From NCBI GenBank assembly GCA_033675265.1, contig JAUJYZ010001379.1:308501-372500 (forward strand): a stretch of 64,000 nucleotides of DNA, given 5' to 3'. Positions 39,516 through 50,012 of this stretch are shown here, in pieces. Every line of letters starts with the position of its first letter. The first letter of the stretch is position 1. The position numbers and the translations under genes were made by a program. This DNA is from Actinostola sp. cb2023 (lineage: Eukaryota > Cnidaria > Anthozoa > Actiniaria > Actinostolidae). The notes below the pieces were generated by a model. That model was given only the letters and a program-made list of their open reading frames with translations, searched no databases and was not told the DNA's origin.

Positions 39516-39730
39516 CTGTGCATATATAAGAGTACAGCCGCACGGCAAAGTGGGAACCATTTAATAAATATCAAATGTCCTATTTGTTGCAGCGTTTCAT
39601 TGCTAACACTGATACGACTTCAGTGGTGACAAATGATCTTCCGCTACCAATCAAGGCTCAATATATCAAAGTGGTTGTGTATTCGTGGAACCAGCACATT
39701 TCCATGAGGCTTGAGCTGTACGGATGTTAG
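28481..39730 (+). CDS. PAN/apple - EGF-like - TSP1 - F5/8C discoidin secreted protein, copy 2, six exons
   Basis: Predicted secreted adhesive protein. Exons: signal peptide 28481-28535 (MVFLYFIIPVLTIIVVAKG); PAN/apple 31552-31814 (CQHKCFLNEECVSYNL, 87 codons); EGF-like 32174-32255 (NPCSSNPCPANKPLC); TSP1 34687-34845 (WSQWGAWSCVC...RTRSC); discoidin N-part 38392-38732; discoidin C-part 39593-39730 (ends MRLELYGC, TAG). Phases run 1, 0, 1, 1, 0 and every junction agrees, which strongly supports one gene. Total is about 350 codons. Exon 38392-38732 is 341 bp and in phase overall, but needs a +1 shift near 38480 and a -1 shift near 38630 to read a discoidin domain. It is either pseudogenised there or carries assembly indels. 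The domain set suggests extracellular glycan or matrix binding; no exact function can be named. Introns are loaded with satellites and MITEs. Confidence 0.85.
29018..29136. repeat. (CCTT)n microsatellite
   Basis: About 29 pure CCTT units in intron 1 of copy 2. Confidence 0.97.
29224..29473. repeat. Tandem duplication of a 125-bp segment
   Basis: Two adjacent copies beginning CGTGATAAGGTCGACATTGG, differing at about one base (ATTGCGG versus ATCGCGG). The duplication is recent and lies in intron 1 of copy 2. Confidence 0.93.
29782..29936. repeat. (TTAACCTGTTTTG)n 13-bp minisatellite
   Basis: About 11 units, irregular at the left end. It lies in intron 1 of copy 2. Confidence 0.9.
30041..30470. 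mobile_element. Foldback MITE with TTAA target duplication
   Basis: 430 bp with termini AGTGCCTATGAAGCGAATT / AATTCGCTTCATAGGCACT and long imperfect arms (for example GACGTCATTAAGGTTGCAA and its complement). TTAA flanks both ends. TTAA is the piggyBac/Kolobok target. Confidence 0.8.
30506..31326. mobile_element. TA-flanked non-autonomous DNA transposon (GGGCTGTCCACAAGTTGC ends)
   Basis: About 821 bp with inverted ends GGGCTGTCCACAAGTTGC / GCAACTTGTGGACAGCCC and TA on both sides. The subterminal regions carry repeated GAGCAACTTTT motifs, possible transposase-binding repeats. It has no coding capacity. Confidence 0.75.
31408..31520 (+). pseudogene. Partial duplicate of the PAN exon 5' half
   Basis: CACCCCTCCCTACAAAGG then GTGAAGGTGGTTGTAAAAACC parallels the real exon start at 31532-31640. 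It has an A-run expansion and loses similarity after GGTCACGTCATCAA. The acceptor is changed from ACACAG to ACAAAG. Confidence 0.8.
31552..31814 (+). CDS. PAN/apple domain exon of copy 2
   Basis: 263 bp, phase 1 to 0, fully open. It shows six or more cysteines in a PAN/apple pattern (CKTFRYLDC, VCQHKCFLNEECVSYNL, RTCELSKT, YEYCP). PAN domains bind proteins or carbohydrates. It is flanked on both sides by broken partial copies of itself. Confidence 0.88.
31862..31980 (+). pseudogene. Partial duplicate of the PAN exon 3' half
   Basis: Repeats the end of the exon, including TGTGTTCAAAGAAGGTTACG and the GTAACATAACAAT donor region, with a few changes. Together with the copy at 31408 it indicates local tandem triplication with loss of parts. 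Confidence 0.85.
32522..32853. mobile_element. MITE with CACAGGCAGCCCAACC ends and 7-bp target duplication
   Basis: 332 bp with inverted termini CACAGGCAGCCCAACCATTG / complementary end CAATGGTTGGGCTGCCTGTG. The target duplication TCAATAT lies at 32515-32521 and 32854-32860. The interior has repeated CACAGG..CCCAAC motifs and GCGCGCGC. A 7-bp duplication is unusual (P- or Dada-like range), and no transposase is present. Confidence 0.8.
32862..33806. repeat. 30-bp minisatellite (TACATACTCAATAGTGTACG...)
   Basis: About 31 copies of a 30-bp unit containing CAATAGTGTACGTGTACTG, very uniform. The array is split by the 33807 MITE and resumes at 34470. Confidence 0.97.
33807..34469. mobile_element. 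CTCAAGG MITE, copy A (663 bp)
   Basis: Inverted termini of about 26 bp starting CTCAAGGTACTTAAGGCC and ending GGCCTTAAGTACCTTGAG. It interrupts the 30-bp satellite, so the empty site is known: GTGTACTGTTG became GTGTACT + element + CTGTTG, a 2-bp (CT) target duplication. The interior holds the palindrome CACGTGGTTAACCACGTG and a 61-codon open frame shared with the other copies. Confidence 0.9.
34470..34685. repeat. 30-bp minisatellite, continuation
   Basis: About 7 further units ending exactly at the TSP1 exon of copy 2. The acceptor TGTTGTACATAG is a one-base-changed repeat unit (normally TGTTGTACATAC). Confidence 0.95.
34687..34845 (+). CDS. TSP1 domain exon of copy 2
   Basis: 159 bp, phase 1-1, open. 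It reads VGDWSQWGAWSCVCPITTRT then RSCVN...CIPP...ESCKS, with the tryptophan ladder and six cysteines of a thrombospondin type-1 repeat. Donor GTGAGA. Confidence 0.9.
34897..35138. repeat. 21-bp satellite (CGTATCCACTTCAAACGACCG), first part
   Basis: About 11 units, uniform. The array starts about 50 bp after the TSP1 donor and is then interrupted by a MITE. Confidence 0.97.
35139..35819. mobile_element. CTCAAGG MITE, copy B (681 bp)
   Basis: Same ends and interior as copy A. It sits inside the 21-bp satellite, and the target GACCGCGTATCC became GACCGC + element + GCGTATCC, a 2-bp (GC) duplication. Confidence 0.92.
35820..37904. repeat. 21-bp satellite, second part
   Basis: About 99 units with variant classes (ACTTCAAAC, ACTTTAAAC, ACTTGAAAC, ..AACAACCGC). 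Composite blocks such as the segments near 36945-37290 and 37290-37690 recur, indicating higher-order duplication. Units are 21 bp, so both strands carry long artefactual frames (RIHFKRP, VDTRSFK). Confidence 0.97.
38392..38732 (+). CDS. F5/8C discoidin N-terminal exon of copy 2 with two compensating frameshifts
   Basis: Acceptor ATACGTAG, donor AAG|GTACAA. The frame runs CAQPLGVQDGSIPNSHIKAS, then +1 to RLHRQSPNAYRNSWCAKDNN and GQFVQVNLGSIKTVTKVATQ, then back to QFVTMYTLSYSNDQDTW. The net exon length is in phase with its neighbours. Untouched, the first frame reaches a stop after SWIHQDCD. Confidence 0.8.
38884..38985. repeat. (AAT)n microsatellite
   Basis: Roughly 33 AAT units with one AAC, in the last intron of copy 2. 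Confidence 0.97.
39046..39480 (+). mobile_element. CR1/L2-like LINE 3' end with (ATT)n tail
   Basis: Broken reading such as LLITYKALHGLAPL, then APKLWNSLPLNIR and a SADNLKSALF end, is the standard C-terminus of CR1/L2-clade reverse transcriptases. The 3' UTR (TTTTGTAAAGAGCATTGAG...) and ATT arrays at about 39318-39400 and 39484-39515 follow. It is 5'-truncated and inactive. Confidence 0.8.
39593..39730 (+). CDS. F5/8C discoidin C-terminal exon of copy 2
   Basis: 138 bp after acceptor TTGTTGCAG. It reads RFIANTDTTSVVTNDLPLPI and ends ISMRLELYGC with TAG. The stop codon coincides with the end position of the following 59-bp repeat unit. Confidence 0.9.
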   Translation, partial: RFIANTDTTSVVTNDLPLPIKAQYIKVVVYSWNQHISMRLELYGC

Positions 39731-42700
39731 TGAGTGAATGATTTAGGCCTCGTCCACACTAATCCGTAATGAGTAATAAGTAGTAATAGAGAGTGGATGA
39801 TTTAGGCCTCGTCCACACTAATCCGTAATGAGTAATAAGTAGTAATAGTGAGTGAATGATTTAGGTCTCGTCCACACTAATCCGTAATGAGTAATAAGTA
39901 GTAATAGAGAGTGAATGATTTAGGCCTCGTCCACACTAATCCGTAATGAGTAATAAGTAGTAATAGTGAGTGAATGATTTAGGCCTCGTCCACACTAATC
40001 CGTAATGAGTATAAGTAGTAATAGTGAGTGAATGATTTAGGCCTCGTCCACACTAATCCGTAATGAGTAATAAGTAGTAATAGTGAGTGAATGATTTAGG
40101 CCTCGTCCACACTAATCCGTAATGAGTAATAAGTAGTAATAGTGAGTGAATGATTTAGGCCTCGTCCACACTAATCCGTAATGAGTAATAAGTAGTAATA
40201 GTGAGTGAATGATTTAGGCCTCGTCCACACTAATCCGTAATGAGTAATAAGTAGTAATAGTGAGTGAATGATTTAGGCCTCGTCCACACTAATCCGTAAT
40301 GAGTAATAAGTAGTAATAGTGAGTGAATGATTTAGGCCTCGTCCACACTAATCCGTAATGAGTAATAAGTAGTAATAGAGAGTGAATGATTTAGGCCTCG
40401 TCCACACTAATCCGTAATGAGTAATAAGTAGTAATAGTGAGTGAATGATTTAGGCCTCGTCCACACTAATCCGTAATGAGTAATAAGTAGTAATAGTGAG
40501 TGAATGATTTAGGCCTCGTCCACACTAATCCGTAATGAGTAATAAGTAGTAATAGTGAGTGAATGATTTAGGCCTCGTCCACACTAATCCGTAATGAGTA
40601 ATAAGTAGTAATAGTGAGTGAATGATTTAGGCCTCGTCCACACTAATCCGTAATGAGTAATAAGTAGTAATAGTGAGTGAATGATTTAGGCCTCGTCCAC
40701 ACTAATCCGTAATGAGTAATAAGTAGTAATAGTGAGTGAATGATTTAGGCCTCGTCCACACTAATCCGTAATGAGTAATAAGTAGTAATAGTGAGTGAAT
40801 GATTTAGGCCTCGTCCACACTAATCCGTAATGAGTAATAAGTAGTAATAGTGAGTGAATGATTTAGGCCTCGTCCACACTAATCCGTAATGAGTAATAAG
40901 TAGTAATAGTGAGTGAATGATTTAGGCCTCGTCCACACTAATCCGTAATGAGTAATAAGTAGTAATAGAGAGTGAATGATTTAGGCCTCGTCCACACTAA
41001 TCCGTAATGAGTAATAAGTAGTAATAGTGAGTGAATGATTTAGGCCTCGTCCACACTAATCCGTAATGAGTAATAAGTAGTAATAGTGAGTGAATGATTT
41101 AGGCCTCGTCCACACTAATCCGTAATGAGTAATAAGTAGTAATAGTGAGTGAATGATTTAGGCCTCGTCCACACTAATCCGTAATGAGTAATAAGTAGTA
41201 ATAGTGAGTGAATGATTTAGGCCTCGTCCACACTAATCCGTAATGAGTAATAAGTAGTAATAGTGAGTGAATGATTTAGGCCTCGTCCACACTAATCCGT
41301 AATGAGTAATAAGTAGTAATAGAGAGTGAATGATTTAGGCCTCGTCCACACTAATCCGTAATGAGTAATAAGTAGTAATAGTGAGTGAATGATTTAGGCC
41401 TCGTCCACACTAATCCGTAATGAGTAATAAGTAGTAATAGAGAGTGAATGATTTAGGCCTCGTCCACACTAATCCGTAATGAGTAATAAGTAGTAATAGT
41501 GAGTGAATGATTTAGGCCTCGTCCACACTAATCCGTAATGAGTAATAAGTAGTAATAGTGAGTGAATGATTTAGGCCTCGTCCACACTAATCCGTAATGA
41601 GTAATAAGTAGTAATAGAGAGTGAATGATTTAGGCCTCGTCCACACTAATCCGTAATGAGTAATAAGTAGTAATAGTGAGTGAATGATTTAGGCCTCGTC
41701 CACACTAATCCGTAATGAGTAATAAGTAGTAATAGAGAGTGAATGATTTAGGCCTCGTCCACACTAATCCGTAATGAGTAATAAGTAGTAATAGTGAGTG
41801 AATGATTTAGGCCTCGTCCACACTAATCCGTAATGAGTAATAAGTAGTAATAGTGAGTGAATGATTTAGGCCTCGTCCACACTAATCCGTAATGAGTAAT
41901 AAGTAGTAATAGTGAGTGAATGATTTAGGCCTCGTCCACACTAATCCGTAATGAGTAATAAGTAGTAATAGTGAGTGAATGATTTAGGCCTCGTCCACAC
42001 TAATCCGTAATGAGTAATAAGTAGTAATAGTGAGTGAATGATTTAGGCCTCGTCCACACTAATCCGTAATGAGTAATAAGTAGTAATAGTGAGTGAATGA
42101 TTTAGGCCTCGTCCACACTAATCCGTAATGAGTAATAAGTAGTAATAGTGAGTGAATGATTTAGGCCTCGTCCACACTAATCCGTAATGAGTAATAAGTA
42201 GTAATAGTGAGTGAATGATTTAGGCCTCGTCCACACTAATCCGTAATGAGTAATAAGTAGTAATAGTGAGTGAATGATTTAGGCCTCGTCCACACTAATC
42301 CGTAATGAGTAATAAGTAGTAATAGTGAGTGAATGATTTAGGCCTCGTCCACACTAATCCGTAATGAGTAATAAGTAGTAATAGTGAGTGAATGATTTAG
42401 GCCTCGTCCACACTAATCCGTAATGAGTAATAAGTAGTAATAGTGAGTGAATGATTTAGGCCTCGTCCACACTAATCCGTAATGAGTAATAAGTAGTAAT
42501 AGTGAGTGAATGAATGATTTAGGCCTCGTCCACACTAATCCGTAATGAGTAATAAGTAGTAATAGTGAGTGAATGATTTAGGCCTCGTCCACACTAATCC
42601 GTAATGAGTAATAAGTAGTAATAGTGAGTGAATGATTTAGGCCTCGTCCACACTAATCCGTAATGAGTAATAAGTAGTAATAGTGAGTGAATGATTTAGG

Positions 42701-45700
42701 CCTCGTCCACACTAATCCGTAATGAGTAATAAGTAGTAATAGTGAGTGAATGATTTAGGCCTCGTCCACACTAATCCGTAATGAGTAATAAGTAGTAATA
42801 GTGAGTGAATGATTTAGGCCTCGTCCACACTAATCCGTAATGAGTAATAAGTAGTAATAGTGAGTGAATGATTTAGGCCTCGTCCACACTAATCCGTAAT
42901 GAGTAATAAGTAGTAATAGTGAGTGAATGATTTAGGCCTCGTCCACACTAATCCGTAATGAGTAATAAGTAGTAATAGTGAGTGAATGATTTAGGCCTCG
43001 TCCACACTAATCCGTAATGAGTAATAAGTAGTAATAGTGAGTGAATGATTTAGGCCTCGTCCACACTAATCCGTAATGAGTAATAAGTAGTAATAGTGAG
43101 TGAATGATTTAGGCCTCGTCCACACTAATCCGTAATGAGTAATAAGTAGTAATAGTGAGTGAATGATTTAGGCCTCGTCCACACTAATCCGTAATGAGTA
43201 ATAAGTAGTAATAGAGAGTGAATGATTTAGGCCTCGTCCACACTAATCCGTAATGAGTAATAAGTAGTAATAGTGAGTGAATGATTTAGGCCTCGTCCAC
43301 ACTAATCCGTAATGAGTAATAAGTAGTAATAGTGAGTGAATGATTTAGGCCTCGTCCACACTAATCCGTAATGAGTAATAAGTAGTAATAGTGAGTGAAT
43401 GATTTAGGCCTCGTCCACACTAATCCGTAATGAGTAATAAGTAGTAATAGTGAGTGAATGATTTAGGCCTCGTCCACACTAATCCGTAATGAGTAATAAG
43501 TAGTAATAGTGAGTGAATGATTTAGGCCTCGTCCACACTAATCCGTAATCCGTAATGAGTAATAAGTAGTAATAGTGAGTGAATGATTTAGGCCTCGTCC
43601 ACACTAATCCGTAATGAGTAATAAGTAGTAATAGTGAGTGAATGATTTAGGCCTCGTCCACACTAATCCGTAATGAGTAATAAGTAGTAATAGTGAGTGA
43701 ATGATTTAGGCCTCGTCCACACTAATCCGTAATGAGTAATAAGTAGTAATAGTGAGTGAATGATTTAGGCCTCGTCCACACTAATCCGTAATGAGTAATA
43801 AGTAGTAATAGTGAGTGAATGATTTAGGCCTCGTCCACACTAATCCGTAATGAGTAATAAGTAGTAATAGTGAGTGAATGATTTAGGCCTCGTCCACACT
43901 AATCCGTAATGAGTAATAAGTAGTAATAGTGAGTGAATGATTTAGGCCTCGTCCACACTAATCCGTAATGAGTAATAAGTAGTAATAGAGAGTGAATGAT
44001 TTAGGCCTCGTCCACACTAATCCGTAATGAGTAATAAGTAGTAATAGTGAGTGAATGATTTAGGCCTCGTCCACACTAATCCGTAATGAGTAATAAGTAG
44101 TAATAGTGAGTGAATGATTTAGGCCTCGTCCACACTAATCCGTAATGAGTAATAAGTAGTAATAGAGAGTGAATGATTTAGGCCTCGTCCACACTAATCC
44201 GTAATGAGTAATAAGTAGTAATAGTGAGAGTGAATGATTTAGGCCTCGTCCACACTAATCCGTAATGAGTAATAAGTAGTAATAGTGAGTGAATGATTTA
44301 GGTCTCGTCCACACTAATCCGTAATGAGTAATAAGTAGTAATAGTGAGTGAATGATTTAGGTCTCGTCCACACTAATCCGTAATGAGTAATAAGTAGTAA
44401 TAGTGAGTGAATGATTTAGGTCTCGTCCACACTAATCCGTAATGAGTAATAAGTAGTAATAGAGAGTGAATGATTTAGGTCTCGTCCACACTAATCCGTA
44501 ATGAGTAATAAGTAGTAATAGAGAGTGAATGATTTAGGCCTCGTCCACACTAATCCGTAATGAGTAATAAGTAGTAATAGTGAGTGAATGATTTAGGCCT
44601 CGTCCACACTAATCCGTAATGAGTAATAAGTAGTAATAGTGAGTGAATGATTTAGGCCTCGTCCACACTAATCCGTAATGAGTAATAAGTAGTAATAGTG
44701 AGTGAATGATTTAGGCCTCGTCCACACTAATCCGTAATGAGTAATAAGTAGTAATAGTGAGTGAATGATTTAGGCCTCGTCCACACTAATCCGTAATGAG
44801 TAATAAGTAGTAATAGTGAGTGAATGATTTAGGCCTCGTCCACACTAATCCGTAATGAGTAATAAGTAGTAATAGAGAGTGAATGATTTAGGCCTCGTCC
44901 ACACTAATCCGTAATGAGTAATAAGTAGTAATAGTGAGTGAATGATTTAGGCCTCGTCCACACTAATCCGTAATGAGTAATAAGTAGTAATAGAGAGTGA
45001 ATGATTTAGGTCTCGTCCACACTAATCCGTAAAGAGTAATAAGTAGTAATAGTGAGTGGATGATTTAGGCCTCGTCCACACTAATCCGTAATGAGTAATA
45101 AGTAGTAATAGTGAGTGAATGATTTAGGCCTCGTCCACACTAATCCGTAATGAGTAATAAGTAGTAATAGAGAGTGAATGATTTAGGCCTCGTCCACACT
45201 AATCCGTAATGAGTAATAAGTAGTAATAGTGAGTGAATGATTTAGGCCTCGTCCACACTAATCCGTAATGAGTAATAAGTAGTAATAGAGAGTGAATGAT
45301 TTAGGCCTCGTCCACACTAATCCGTAATGAGTAATAAGTAGTAATAGAGAGTGAATGATTTAGGCCTCGTCCACACTAATCCGTAATGAGTAATAAGTAG
45401 TAATAGTGAGTGAATGATTTAGACCTCGTCCACACTAATCCGTAATGAGTAATAAGTAGTAATAGTGAGTGAATGATTTAGGTCTCGTCCACACTAATCC
45501 GTAATGAGTAATAAGTAGTAATAGTGAGTGAATGATTTAGGCCTCGTCCACACTAATCCGTAAAGAGTAATAAGTAGTAATAGAGAGTGAATGATTTAGG
45601 CCTCGTCCACACTAATCCGTAATGAGTAATAAGTAGTAATAGAGAGTGAATGATTTAGGCCTCGTCCACACTAATCCGTAATGAGTAATAAGTAGTAATA

Positions 45701-47930
45701 GTGAGTGAATGATTTAGGCCTCGTCCACACTAATCCGTAATGAGTAATAAGTAGTAATAGTGAGTGAATGATTTAGGCCTCGTCCACACTAATCCGTAAT
45801 GAGTAATAAGTAGTAATAGTGAGTGAATGATTTAGGCCTCGTCCACACTAATCCGTAATGAGTAATAAGTAGTAATAGTGAGTGAATGATTTAGGCCTCG
45901 TCCACACTAATCCGTAATGAGTAATAAGTAGTAATAGTGAGTGAATGATTTAGGTCTCGTCCACACTAATCCGTAATGAGTAATAAGTAGTAATAGAGAG
46001 TGAATGATTTAGGCCTCGTCCACACTAATCCGTAATGAGTAATAAGTAGTAATAGTGAGTGGATGATTTAGGCCTCGTCCACACTAATCCGTAATGAGTA
46101 ATAAGTAGTAATAGAGAGTGAATGATTTAGGCCTCGTCCACACTAATCCGTAATGAGTAATAAGTAGTAATAGTGAGTGAATGATTTAGGCCTCGTCCAC
46201 ACTAATCCGTAATGAGTAATAAGTAGTAATAGTGAGTGAATGATTTAGGCCTCGTCCACACTAATCCGTAATGAGTAATAAGTAGTAATAGAGAGTGAAT
46301 GATTTAGGCCTCGTCCACACTAATCCGTAATGAGTAATAAGTAGTAATAGTGAGTGAATGATTTAGGCCTCGTCCACACTAATCCGTAATGAGTAATAAG
46401 TAGTAATAGTGAGTGAATGATTTAGGCCTCGTCCACACTAATCCGTAATGAGTAATAAGTAGTAATAGTGAGAGAATGATTTAGGCCTCGTCCACACTAA
46501 TCCGTAATGAGTAATAAGTAGTAATAGAGAGTGGATGATTTAGGCCTCGTCCACACTAATCCGTAATGAGTACTAAGTAGTAATAGTGAGTGAATGATTT
46601 AGGCCTCGTCCACACTAATCCGTAATGAGTACTAAGTAGTAATAGTGAGTGAATGATTTAGGCCTCGTCCACACTAATCCGTAATGAGTAATAAGTAGTA
46701 ATAGAGAGTGAATGATTTAGGCCTCGTCCACACTAATCCGTAAATGAGTAATAAGTAGTAATAGTGAGTGAATGATTTAGGCCTCGTCCACACTAATCCG
46801 TAATGAGTAATAAGTAGTAATAGTGAGTGAATGATTTAGGTCTCGTCCACACTAATCCGTAATGAGTAATAAGTAGTAATAGAGAGTGAATGATTTAGGC
46901 CTCGTCCACACTAATCCGTAATGAGTAATAAGTAGTAATAGTGAGTGAATGATTTAGGCCTCGTCCACACTAATCCGTAATGAGTAATAAGTAGTAATAG
47001 TGAGTGAATGATTTAGGCATCGTCCACACTAATCCGTAATGAGTACTAAGTAGTAATAGTGAGTGAATGATTTAGGCCTCGTCCACACTAATCCGTAATG
47101 AGTAATAAGTAGTAATAGTGAGTGAATGATTTAGGCCTCGTCCACACTAATCCGTAATGAGTAATAAGTAGTAATAGTGAGTGAATGATTTAGGCCTCGT
47201 CCACACTAATCCGTAATGAGTAATAAGTAGTAGTAATAGTGAGTGAATGATTTAGGTCTCGTCCACACTAATCCGTAATGAGTAATAAGTAGTAATAGTG
47301 AGTGAATGATTTAGGCCTCGTCCACACTAATCCGTAATGAGTAATAAGTAGTAATAGTGAGTGAATGATTTAGGCCTCGTCCACACTAATCCGTAATGAG
47401 TAATAAGTAGTAATAGTGAGTGAATGATTTAGGCCTCGTCCACACTAATCCGTAATGAGTAATAAGTAGTAATAGTGAGTGGATGATTTAGGCCTCGTCC
47501 ACACTAATCCGTAATGAGTAATAAGTAGTAATAGTGAGTGAATGATTTAGGCCTCGTCCACACTAATCCGTAATGAGTAATAAGTAGTAATAGTGAGTGA
47601 ATGATTTAGGCATCGTCCACACTAATCCGTAATGAGTACTAAGTAGTAATAGTGAGTGAATGATTTAGGCCTCGTCCACACTAATCCGTAATGAGTAATA
47701 AGTAGTAATAGTGAGTGAATGATTTAGGCCTCGTCCACACTAATCCGTAATGAGTAATAAGTAGTAATAGTGAGTGAATGATTTAGGCCTCGTCCACACT
47801 AATCCGTAATGAGTAATAAGTAGTAATAGTGAGTGAATGATTTAGGCCTCGTCCACACTAATCCGTAATGAGTAATAAGTAGTAATAGTGAGTGAATGAT
47901 TTAGGCCTCGTCCACACTAATCCGTTTTTG
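39731..47930. repeat. 8.2-kb satellite of ~139 copies of a 59-bp unit
   Basis: The unit is TGAGTGAATGATTTAGGCC, then TCGTCCACACTAATCCG, then TAATGAGTAATAAGTAGTAA and TAG. Units are extremely uniform; common variants are GAGAG for GTGAG, GGTCTCG for GGCCTCG and GTACTAAG for GTAATAAG, with rare 1-11-bp indels. It starts immediately after the copy 2 stop codon and ends inside a DNA-transposon terminus (47911 on). Confidence 0.98.
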
Positions 47931-49085
47931 AAAACCTCTGTTTTCGTTTGACCGACAACGGATAAAAAGTTCTGCGTCCCATTCTCGTGCCCAGAGCTCC
48001 TCGGTCGAACGACCGAGGAGCTCTTCGACCGAGGAGCTCTGGGTACGATAATGTCTGCGTCCACACTATAGCAAAACAATGAGAATAGCGTTTTCACATC
48101 GTTTTCGATCGTCGACTCGATGATCCAGATGTGTTTTCGTCACCAGGCTCCCTCAGATTTTTTCTGTTCAAGACGTATAGTAGCGTCAGCTCGTCCGCCA
48201 TATTGAATACTGGTTGTTTGCGGGAAACTGGGGCTGAGTTGTGACGTAAGCGTTTCTGAAAAGCTCCGTTTTTGCCGTCCACACTAACTCAAGGTACTTA
48301 AGGCCTGGTTCAAAAAGGCAATTTGGAAAATCACATTTCTTGTAATAACTCGCTGCTCTAATTTACTTAGGCACTCATATTTAGGCATAAGGTTATATAC
48401 AAGATTTGAGACAATTTGGGTCTAACAATTGTGACGTCATGTGGTCACGTGACCTTATGGAGGAAAATATAGTTTTTCTTAAATGCGGTCGCGAATTCAA
48501 TTCACAATGAAATACCTTTTACGTAATAGCGTTAAGGATAACCAGTTAAACAAGATAGCGTCGAGAAAACCTCGGAATTATATCTAGTTTACGAGAAAAC
48601 TACAGAAATATAATCTGATGAAATGGTCACGTGACCTCTTTTCCGAAATATTCTCCTTGCAAAAAGCGGGAGACAGGTTTTCTAAACGAGGGTTAATAGA
48701 TGATCATAAACGTGATTATACACAACTATTTGCTTTCACTTTCCTCTTAAACTGGCGACCGCATTTTATATTTTGTTTTCAAAATTCTTTGTCACGTGGT
48801 TAACCACGTGATACGCTGTTTTGGATTTCATTCACTTAAATGAGTAGAGGATATAAAACTCTCAAGCTGTGCCAAGTTTTGTGATGTTTAGTCAAAATGA
48901 TGAGACATTATAATTTTTTTCGTTTTTCTGCTATTTAAGGCTTGAACCAGGCCTTAAGTACCTTGAGAAAACGATTGAGCTGTGTTTTCAAAAGTCTCCG
49001 CTTTGGAAAGTGTTTTCGAAAAACTCCGTTTCCATAGATAAACATCTCCGTTTTCGATCGTTTTAGTGTGGACGCTCGGTAAAAA
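47905..49085. mobile_element. DNA-transposon-like element (CGTCCACACTAA ends) seeding the 59-bp satellite
   Basis: The left end CCTCGTCCACACTAATCCG continues into TTTTTGAAAACCTCTG. The right end GATCGTTTTAGTGTGGACG is its inverted counterpart. Internal near-copies of the end (GCGTCCACACTATAGC at 48058, GCCGTCCACACTAA at 48274) and a palindrome of GACCGAGGAGCTC lie inside. MITE copy C interrupts it. The class is uncertain; no transposase was seen. Confidence 0.6.
48288..48967. mobile_element. CTCAAGG MITE, copy C (680 bp)
   Basis: Same termini as copies A and B, nested in another element with AA on both sides (2-bp duplication). It is very similar to copy B, indicating recent activity. Confidence 0.9.
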
Positions 49086-49430
49086 CGCATAAAAAAGTAT
49101 GCGTTTCAAACGAAAATGGAGTAGTGACTATTTGACTTTATACAAGACTTATACACAACTGCACGTGTAGTAGATTGAGCATGCGTGTGAGTTTTAGGAC
49201 AATAGTACAGCTAGTTTTACAAGGGAACACATAGAAAATCCCCTATTTGGGAACCCTGTGGTAGTGCCTTTTTGACACAGGAATCCCAACGAGATTCAGT
49301 AATTGCTGGTTTGCACGTGACGTCGTGGCGGACATGTTGGTGTCCTCGGCTTCTCTTGTTTGCACTGCGTCTTTGTCCTTTATATCCCCGGGGATTGCAT
49401 GCAAACCAGCAATAGGCCACTTGCAATAAC
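49086..49430. other. Intergenic, short repeats only
   Basis: A small inverted pair lies around 49306 and 49390 (ATTGCTGGTTTGCA / TGCAAACCAGCAAT). No gene was recognised. Confidence 0.45.
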
Positions 49431-49918
49431 AGGTCACGTGACCCTAACGTACCCTATTAATTCGAACAGCAGTGTCAAAATGAACTCCAGAAATGAAAAG
49501 AGCAGATCAAAATTAGTGAAAAGGTGGAGTTTCAGCTCATAATGTCTGACACAGGAGAAATGACATCAAAAATAAAATCGCAAATTTTATTAGGATTCGT
49601 ATGGGAAAATTAGACTGACTCCATAAGACACTGTTTTCGCTCTTTTACCCTGGAGGTCGAACACTGAGAATCGACAAAGAGCGAACAGACCGACTTATGG
49701 AATCAGTCTAATAGGAAAACGTGCTGGATTGCAAGGTCTTGCCATGCAATGCATTTTCCAAACAAAATCTTAGAAAACGTTCGATATTATTTTTAATGTC
49801 ATTTCTCCTGTGTCAGACATTATGAGCTGATTTACTAATTTCGAGGTGCTCTTTTCATTTCTGGAGTTCATTCTGACACTGCTGTTCGATTTAAGGGGGT
49901 TGGGGTCACGTGACCTCT
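49431..49918. mobile_element. Foldback MITE (GGTCACGTGACC ends)
   Basis: About 488 bp. Outer ends read GGTCACGTGACC on both sides. Inner inverted arms include CGAACAGCAGTGTCA / TGACACTGCTGTTCG and ATAATGTCTGACACAGGAG and its complement. It is non-coding. Confidence 0.7.
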
Positions 49919-50012
49919 TTAGTTCTTTTTCTTATTGTAAAGCGCATCGAGGTTCCAGGATGCGCTACTGATATAAATACTCTTTTATTATTATTATTAT
50001 TATTATTATTAG
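49919..50012 (+). mobile_element. LINE 3' UTR tail with (TTA)n
   Basis: Sequence TTGTAAAGCGCATCGAGG...GCGCTACTGATATAAA followed by TTA repeats is the typical CR1/L2-type 3' end. It is a fragment only. Confidence 0.6.

Noticed and set aside
39731..47930. Possible CRISPR array
   Set aside because: Uniform 59-bp tandem units with no unique spacers and no cas genes; this is a eukaryotic satellite.
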